Source: JAKFFN01 sp964444305 (GTDB lineage: Bacteria; Sumerlaeota; Sumerlaeia; Sumerlaeales; Sumerlaeaceae). From it: a stretch of DNA of 10,550 nucleotides. The translations under genes and the position numbers were made by a program. The DNA is taken from the NCBI GenBank assembly GCA_964444305.1, contig CAYUGQ010000093.1:1-10550 (forward strand), in the 5' to 3' direction. Shown one piece after another: positions 6,957-10,550 of this stretch. Positions within the stretch are counted from its first letter, which is position 1. Every line of letters starts with the position of its first letter. Below the pieces are notes generated by a model that ran no database searches, was not told the origin of the DNA, and saw only the letters and a list, made by a program, of their open reading frames with translations.

Positions 6957-7811
6957 CTAGATAATAGCCATATCTATCATAATATCAGCGATTCGCTTAC
7001 AGACGGAAGAGTCAACGTCAATTTCCCATCGGCCTACCCCGTCAATCTCCGTCACCGGTTGCAGGCCACGCACTGCTGACGTCAGAAACACTTCGTCCGC
7101 CTCTGCGATTTTTGTCTTGTCCAGGGTTATATGGTGAACCTGCAGCGGCTTCAGTTCCTTCTTAATCAGGTTTAACGCTCCACAAGTAAGCCCTTGATAA
7201 CTCAGTCCTTCGGGTGCGACGATACATATGCGCTTTCCAAAGACGGCGACTATGTTTGCGTAAGCCGCCTCGCACCATTGCCCCATTCGGTCCAGGTAAA
7301 GGACATCGTCAAAGCCGTTCTGCTTTGCCTCTTCCAAATCCAGATCAACCTGATTCCGGCCAAGCCGCTTTAAACTCCAGTTATCCGCAATTTCAATTCG
7401 GCGTCTCGTGGCAACGGCACAGCGAAAGGGGGTCCGCATTTCCAAGGGGAATGTTGCGGGCCTCAGAAAACTCATAGCTTTCGTCTGACGCCCGTCGGAC
7501 AGCGTGACCGGAGAATCAAATATCATGACTCGAAGACGAGAAGGACTGGTTTTAGCCCCTTCCCGTTCGAGCAATTCCTCGGTTAAATCGCCATTGAAAA
7601 TGGACTCGGTGAACTCCTCAGGCGCGTATCCGAGGACTTTCATCTGTTCTCCGAAATAGCGAAAGCGGAGATCGGCCAGGCCAGTATAACCATCATGGCG
7701 GAAAAAGGTGTGATAGATACCGGTGGGAGCTTTTCCAGGGGTGTCAAGGCACTGAGGGGGAACAAAACTTGCTTCTATAACACCATGGTCGCAAATTACG
7801 TAGCTGGTCAT
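6957..7811 (-). CDS. Class IV aminotransferase (fold-type IV PLP enzyme)
   Basis: A 284-residue cytosolic PLP enzyme of the family containing branched-chain aminotransferase (IlvE), D-amino acid aminotransferase and aminodeoxychorismate lyase (PabC). The N-terminal small domain has GIYHTFFRHDG (31-41), equivalent to the usual GVFET(F/L) segment. The large domain has the Schiff-base lysine K148 in SLKRL (146-150), EEAKQNGFDDVLYLD (160-174), E181 in CEAAYANI (180-187), the phosphate-binding GLT (207-209) and LTSAVRGLQPVTEIDG (243-258). Oddities are CEAAYANI in place of TEGSSSNI and Cys in place of Arg after GLT. The length fits all three subfamilies, and the substrate-gate residues do not let me choose; a PabC-like lyase or an IlvE-like transaminase are both possible. 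The ATG at 7811 has a weak GGTGA upstream. It is divergent from the sod gene and co-directional with the GT2 gene 33 bases on, so the two are probably one transcript. Confidence 0.85.
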   Translation of the reverse strand: MTSYVICDHGVIEASFVPPQCLDTPGKAPTGIYHTFFRHDGYTGLADLRFRYFGEQMKVLGYAPEEFTESIFNGDLTEELLEREGAKTSPSRLRVMIFDSPVTLSDGRQTKAMSFLRPATFPLEMRTPFRCAVATRRRIEIADNWSLKRLGRNQVDLDLEEAKQNGFDDVLYLDRMGQWCEAAYANIVAVFGKRICIVAPEGLSYQGLTCGALNLIKKELKPLQVHHITLDKTKIAEADEVFLTSAVRGLQPVTEIDGVGRWEIDVDSSVCKRIADIMIDMAII

Positions 7812-7845
7812 GCCGTATCTTCACCGCGAAAACGTTTGTTCATTC

Positions 7846-7885
7846 TTGACATGATGACGCTCCACGCAATTTGTCGATAATTATC
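7846..7885 (+). promoter_or_regulatory. Candidate promoter/operator elements upstream of sod
   Basis: A perfect sigma-70 -35 hexamer TTGACA lies at 7846-7851, but no good -10 lies at 16-18 bases; the best hexamer, GATAAT, starts 24 bases after it. That hexamer is part of a perfect 10-base palindrome GATAATTATC (7876-7885), which resembles the inverted GATAAT units of Fur boxes. The elements lie in the 96-base region shared with the divergent aminotransferase gene. The promoter and operator readings are both tentative. Confidence 0.3.
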
Positions 7886-7895
7886 AGTACACCAT

Positions 7896-7902
7896 GAGGA
7901 GA
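7896..7902 (+). promoter_or_regulatory. Strong ribosome binding site of sod
   Basis: GAGGAGA lies five bases before the ATG at 7908, the best Shine-Dalgarno match among the monocistronic genes here. It fixes the start and suggests high expression, as expected for a superoxide dismutase. Confidence 0.85.
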
Positions 7903-7907
7903 AACAA

Positions 7908-8519
7908 ATGGCCTTTAGTTTGCCCGAGCTTCCATATGCTTATGACGCGTTGGAGCCTCACATTGATAAAGAAACAATGACGATTCACCATGACAAGCAC
8001 CATGCGGCTTACGTCAACAACCTTAATGCAGCACTTGAAGGCAAGCAGGACTTGGCATCGAAAAGCATCGAGGATCTCATTTCCGATCTGAATGCGGTGC
8101 CGGAAGACATTCGCACTGCCGTACGTAATAATGGCGGAGGTCACGCAAACCATACCCTGTTCTGGGAAATGATGACCCCCGGCGGTGCAAAAGAGCCCCA
8201 GGGTGAATTGGCCGATGCCATTAATTCCACCTTCGGCAGCTTCGATGAGTTCAAGAAGAAGTTTAATGATGCCGGAGCAAAGCGTTTTGGATCAGGCTGG
8301 GCCTGGCTTGTAAAAACGAAAGATGGCAAGCTGGATATTGTTTCCACAGCCAACCAGGACAACCCCCTGATGGAGGGTCACCAACCTATTCTGGGCAACG
8401 ACGTCTGGGAACATGCCTACTATTTGAAGTACCAGAACCGCCGTCCGGATTACCTTGCGGCCTGGTGGAACGTCGTCAACTTTGATAAAGTTGCCGAGCA
8501 GTTCAGCAAGCTTAAGTAA
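7908..8519 (+). CDS. sodA: Superoxide dismutase, Fe/Mn family, Mn-type residues
   Basis: A 203-residue cytosolic superoxide dismutase that converts superoxide to hydrogen peroxide and oxygen; the family works as dimers or tetramers. All four metal ligands are visible: H27 in TIHHDKHH, H82 in GHANHTLFW, and D165 and H169 in DVWEHAYYL. The gateway Tyr Y35 is present. Two family indicators of metal preference, GGG(HANH) at 76-78 and Q150 in STANQDNPL, match manganese enzymes rather than iron ones (which carry Gln and Ala in the equivalent places), so I call it Mn-type, though a cambialistic enzyme is possible. There is no signal peptide. Length and N terminus (FSLPELPYAYDALEPHI) are typical. The gene is monocistronic, between a divergent aminotransferase and a strong terminator, with a strong ribosome site. 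The symbol sodA rests on the metal prediction. Confidence 0.97.
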   Translation: MAFSLPELPYAYDALEPHIDKETMTIHHDKHHAAYVNNLNAALEGKQDLASKSIEDLISDLNAVPEDIRTAVRNNGGGHANHTLFWEMMTPGGAKEPQGELADAINSTFGSFDEFKKKFNDAGAKRFGSGWAWLVKTKDGKLDIVSTANQDNPLMEGHQPILGNDVWEHAYYLKYQNRRPDYLAAWWNVVNFDKVAEQFSKLK

Positions 8520-8546
8520 CCCACAAACCAGGATCACGTTTTTTTG

Positions 8547-8587
8547 ATACCGCCGGCTGGCTTTATTGTCCAGCCGGCGGTATTTTT
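8547..8587 (+). terminator. Intrinsic terminator of sod
   Basis: ATACCGCCGGCTGG (8547-8560) and CCAGCCGGCGGTAT (8570-8583) form a perfect 14-bp stem with a 9-base loop, followed by a T5 tract (8583-8587). It starts 27 bases after the sod stop. A separate T7 run at 8539-8545 just before the stem would serve as A-tract/T-tract partner only on the opposite strand, which has no gene to terminate. Confidence 0.95.
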
Positions 8588-8590
8588 ATC

Positions 8591-8634
8591 GGGACGTTTT
8601 CCATTTGCCGCGTCCGGCTTCGTCCCATTATAAA
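8591..8634 (+). promoter_or_regulatory. Candidate gcv operon promoter with overlapping inverted repeat
   Basis: TTGCCG (8605-8610) and TATAAA (8629-8634), 18 bases apart, are a plausible sigma-70 promoter reading toward gcvT and starting near 8641. It lies directly after the sod terminator. A nested inverted repeat covers it: outer arms GGGACG (8591-8596) and CGTCCC (8621-8626), inner arms GCCG (8607-8610) and CGGC (8615-8618). It could be an operator over the -35 box. No transcript data are available to confirm the promoter. Confidence 0.4.
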
Positions 8635-8760
8635 CACATCTTAAAAATATCAGATGCGCCATATTGTTCTTCCCCTCCAATACCGGCATTTTTGCCTGGT
8701 TCGCCCCCCTTGGCTTCGTAAGCTATTCCCACCAACGGAAGGACTGAGTTTACCTCCATA
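8635..8760 (+). other. gcvT leader, structured but without a recognised riboswitch
   Basis: About 120 bases of probable untranslated leader. A small hairpin ACCGGCA/TGCC-T-GGT spans 8682-8700 with a T-rich loop, and GCTT-CGT-AAGC (about 8713-8723) can form another. A Shine-Dalgarno-like GGAAGG (8737-8742) lies 18 bases before the gcvT ATG, with its complement CCTCC (8753-8757) in between. I looked for the tandem aptamer cores of a glycine riboswitch, common before gcvT, and did not recognise them. Confidence 0.35.
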
Positions 8761-9870
8761 ATGTTAAAAACAGCTTTAAATGATTGGCACTCGAACAATG
8801 GTGCCACCATGACCGACTTCCACGGCTGGCACATGCCACTTTATTATAAAGGGATAACCCAGGAGCATCTTCACACCCGCGAGAAAGCGGGAGTTTTTGA
8901 CCTAGGCCACATGGGCCGTGTTTTTATCCGGGGTACTAACGCCCATGACTTTGTAAACTGGCTAACCCCGGCGCGGGTTTCAGAGGCAAAGCCGGGCGAT
9001 ATCCACTACTCTTTTTTCCTGCGCCCCGACGGTACGGTCATCGACGACATCACGGTCTATTACGATAAAGAGGATATCCTGCTGGTTATTAATGCAGGCA
9101 ACCGCGAGCGCGATCTGGAATGGATCCGCGAGAAGGCCGGCGAATTTGGACGTGACGTTGAAGTGGACGACAAAGGCGAATCGTGGGGCATGATTGCTCT
9201 GCAGGGGCCATTGAGTCGAGAAATTCTACAACCGACTCTCGGGGACGAAATTGCGTCTCTGAACTACTATCAGTTTGTCAAAATGAACCACCCGTCCTAT
9301 CCGGGCGAAATGGTAGTGTCGCGAACCGGCTACACGGGCGAAGATGGGTATGAGATTTATCTTCCGTCGGAAAATGTTGCTATGATTTGGCAGGCAATGG
9401 TTTCGGCTGGACCGGAAGGAACAGTGATGCCAATTGGTCTTGGCGCCCGCGACAGTCTGCGCCTGGAGGCTTCCATGCCGCTATATGGTCATGAGCTGGA
9501 CGACAACCTGACTCCCCTTCACGCCGGGCTTGGCAAATTTGTTGATCTCGAAAAAGGCGACTTTATCGGCAAACAGGCATTGGCCGAAATCAAGGCACAG
9601 GGTGGACCCACGGAGCGTCTCGCCGGCTTTGAGATGGTCCAGCGCGGCCCTATCCCCCGCCAGGGATTTACTATTTTGGGTGCTGATGGAAACGCCATTG
9701 GTCGCGTTACCAGCGGTATTTTTTCTCCCAGCCTGCAAAAAACTGTTGGCTTGGCGTATCTTCAAAAAGAACATAGCACCATTGGTAACAGTATCAGCAT
9801 CGATATCCGCGGGCGTGCCTTGCCTGCAACCATCATCAAAAGACCTTTCTACAGGAGGAACGCCGGCTAA
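8761..9870 (+). CDS. gcvT: Glycine cleavage system T protein (aminomethyltransferase)
   Basis: A 369-residue cytosolic aminomethyltransferase. It takes the aminomethyl group from lipoylated GcvH and passes the carbon to tetrahydrofolate, giving 5,10-methylene-THF and ammonia. Family landmarks: N terminus LKTALNDWH with DFHGWHMPLYY (19-29), VFDLGHMG (45-52), GTVIDDITVY (91-100) with the conserved folate-site aspartates D95/D96, NAGNRERDLEW (111-121), ALQGP (146-150), SRTGYTGEDGYEI, LGARDSLRLEA and the C-terminal VTSGIFSPSLQKTVGLAY and PFYRR. The length is normal (about 360-370). The ATG at 8761 matches the family start, but the only Shine-Dalgarno-like sequence is 18 bases upstream, and no in-frame start codon lies nearer to it. 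Its stop overlaps the gcvH start (TAATG), so the two are co-translated. It is the first gene of the gcv operon. Confidence 0.97.
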   Translation: MLKTALNDWHSNNGATMTDFHGWHMPLYYKGITQEHLHTREKAGVFDLGHMGRVFIRGTNAHDFVNWLTPARVSEAKPGDIHYSFFLRPDGTVIDDITVYYDKEDILLVINAGNRERDLEWIREKAGEFGRDVEVDDKGESWGMIALQGPLSREILQPTLGDEIASLNYYQFVKMNHPSYPGEMVVSRTGYTGEDGYEIYLPSENVAMIWQAMVSAGPEGTVMPIGLGARDSLRLEASMPLYGHELDDNLTPLHAGLGKFVDLEKGDFIGKQALAEIKAQGGPTERLAGFEMVQRGPIPRQGFTILGADGNAIGRVTSGIFSPSLQKTVGLAYLQKEHSTIGNSISIDIRGRALPATIIKRPFYRRNAG

Positions 9871-10262
9871 TGTCCAGGCCTGACAATGTTCGATATCTGA
9901 AATCACACGAGTGGGCGCGCCTCGATGGCGACGTCGTAACCGTCGGTATTTCTGATTTTGCCGTAGAGCAGCTCAACCACGAGATTGTTTATGTGGAACT
10001 GCCAGAAGTTGGGAAACAGCTCGCCGCCGGTGACACTTACGGCGTTATTGAATCTGTGAAAGCCGCCAGCGATCTTTATGCGCCAGTCGCCGGTATTGTG
10101 GCCGAGGTTAATGAAGCTGTTGTAAATGATCCCAACAAGGTTTCAGAAGGTCCGTACGGTGATGGCTGGATGATTAAGATTAAGCCGGACGATGCGTCTG
10201 AGCTGGATACCCTTCTTTCCCCGGAAGATTATGAGAAACAGGTGGCTGAGGACTCCCATTGA
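9870..10262 (+). CDS. gcvH: Glycine cleavage system H protein (lipoyl carrier)
   Basis: A 130-residue cytosolic lipoyl carrier that shuttles the aminomethyl intermediate between the P, T and L proteins. The lipoylation site is K64 in GVIESVKAASDLYAPVAG (58-75), matching the family pattern, including the downstream Pro and Gly. Other landmarks are YLKSHEWARLDGD (9-21), VGISDFAVEQL (25-35), the YVELPEVG segment (41-48) and GWMIKIKP near the C terminus. Length is typical. The ATG shares one base with the gcvT stop (TAATG), and a strong AGGAGG (9853-9858) lies 11 bases ahead inside gcvT. It overlaps gcvPA downstream. It could also serve as the octanoyl/lipoyl relay to other complexes, as in some bacteria, but nothing here shows this. 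Confidence 0.97.
   Translation: MSRPDNVRYLKSHEWARLDGDVVTVGISDFAVEQLNHEIVYVELPEVGKQLAAGDTYGVIESVKAASDLYAPVAGIVAEVNEAVVNDPNKVSEGPYGDGWMIKIKPDDASELDTLLSPEDYEKQVAEDSH
10248..10252 (+). promoter_or_regulatory. Ribosome binding site deciding the TTG start of gcvPA
   Basis: GAGGA inside the end of gcvH lies six bases before TTG at 10259. Together with the TTGA stop/start overlap it supports TTG as the gcvPA start; the next in-frame ATG (10304) would remove conserved N-terminal residues. Confidence 0.6.
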
Positions 10263-10550
10263 GTAACCCTTACATTCAGGCGACGGCCCAGCAGATTGAA
10301 GAGATGCTGGATAAAATCGGGGCCGCGTCTATCGACGAAATTTTTAACGATCAGATTTCCGAAGATCTCCAGTACAAAGGCCGTTTTGACGTCCCTCCTG
10401 CTTTGAGCGAACTCGAACTGCAGACCCACTTGGCGGAGTTGGCATCAAAGAACCAGGCTGCCCTGCCAGGCAGCGGGTACGTCTCATTCATGGGCGGCGG
10501 AATTTATGATCACTTCGTGCCTTCTGCCATTATGCAGGTAGCTGGACGTC
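10259..10550 (+). CDS. gcvPA: Glycine dehydrogenase subunit 1 (P protein alpha), 5' part
   Basis: The first 97 residues of a glycine decarboxylase P-protein subunit, cut by the right edge. It reads (M)SNPYIQATAQQIEEML, then IGAASIDEIF, the family segment DVPPALSELELQTHLAELA and FMGGGIYDHFVPSAI, which matches the FLGAGAYDHYIP region of GcvPA. P-protein decarboxylates glycine with PLP and loads the aminomethyl group on GcvH; the PLP lysine lies in the C-terminal subunit (GcvPB), expected just beyond the window. The N terminus resembles the split alpha subunit more than the single-chain GcvP, which begins with an RHIGP-type motif. It starts at TTG, overlapping the gcvH stop by four bases (TTGA), after GAGGA. 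The rare start codon may tune its level against GcvH. Confidence 0.92.
   Translation, partial: MSNPYIQATAQQIEEMLDKIGAASIDEIFNDQISEDLQYKGRFDVPPALSELELQTHLAELASKNQAALPGSGYVSFMGGGIYDHFVPSAIMQVAGR

Noticed and set aside
8539..8545. T7 run after sod as a first terminator
   Set aside because: No stem precedes it on the plus strand; the true terminator is the 14-bp hairpin that follows.
8588..8760. Glycine riboswitch before gcvT
   Set aside because: I could not recognise the conserved aptamer cores or a tandem arrangement; a covariance-model search would settle it.
8628..8834. Minus-strand small open frame in the gcvT leader
   Set aside because: No ribosome site, no family resemblance, and it extends into gcvT; the region is better explained as promoter and leader.

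Overview
The window holds ten recognisable genes of an ordinary bacterial chromosome, plus a possible gene start at the left edge. By eye the GC content is slightly above 50%. The host is probably a diderm (Gram-negative-type) bacterium: it has a TlpA/ResA-like thioredoxin with a lipobox and sugar-nucleotide-type glycosyltransferases. The glycine cleavage genes are in the order gcvT-gcvH-gcvPA, the layout of lineages with a split P-protein. The sequence alone does not fix the phylum. I see no transposase, integrase, CRISPR array, rRNA, tRNA or phage gene.

Layout. (1) 1-661, minus: a class II aldolase-family gene, possibly followed by a second gene whose first codons lie at the left edge. (2) 662-750: a divergent intergenic region with a CTGT-N8-ACAG palindrome. 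(3) 751-4676, plus: a tight three-gene operon of a GT-B glycosyltransferase, a small cupin of the type II mannose-6-phosphate isomerase kind (joined by an ATGA overlap), and an ABC-F ribosome-associated ATPase (9-base gap). (4) 4699-5241, minus: a TlpA-like lipoprotein thioredoxin, convergent with ABC-F; its stop codon lies inside a strong hairpin. (5) 5305-5350: a textbook intrinsic terminator reading minus. (6) 5382-7811, minus: a two-gene operon of a fold-type IV PLP enzyme (class IV aminotransferase) followed by a two-domain GT2 glycosyltransferase whose first domain looks catalytically dead. (7) 7908-8587, plus: Fe/Mn superoxide dismutase with Mn-type residues and its own strong terminator. 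(8) 8588-10550, plus: promoter and leader, then gcvT, gcvH and the start of gcvPA, translationally overlapped.

How the genes work together. gcvT, gcvH and gcvPA encode parts of one complex, the glycine cleavage system. The glycosyltransferase and PMI-like cupin probably act on one surface-sugar pathway. The GT2 gene may serve glycan synthesis too, but its partner aminotransferase points to no clear pathway. SOD and the TlpA-like protein are independent housekeeping or stress genes. No convincing new system is present. The points most worth a second look are the pseudo-GT domain, the insertion in the PMI-like cupin, the LexA-like palindrome and the structured gcvT leader.
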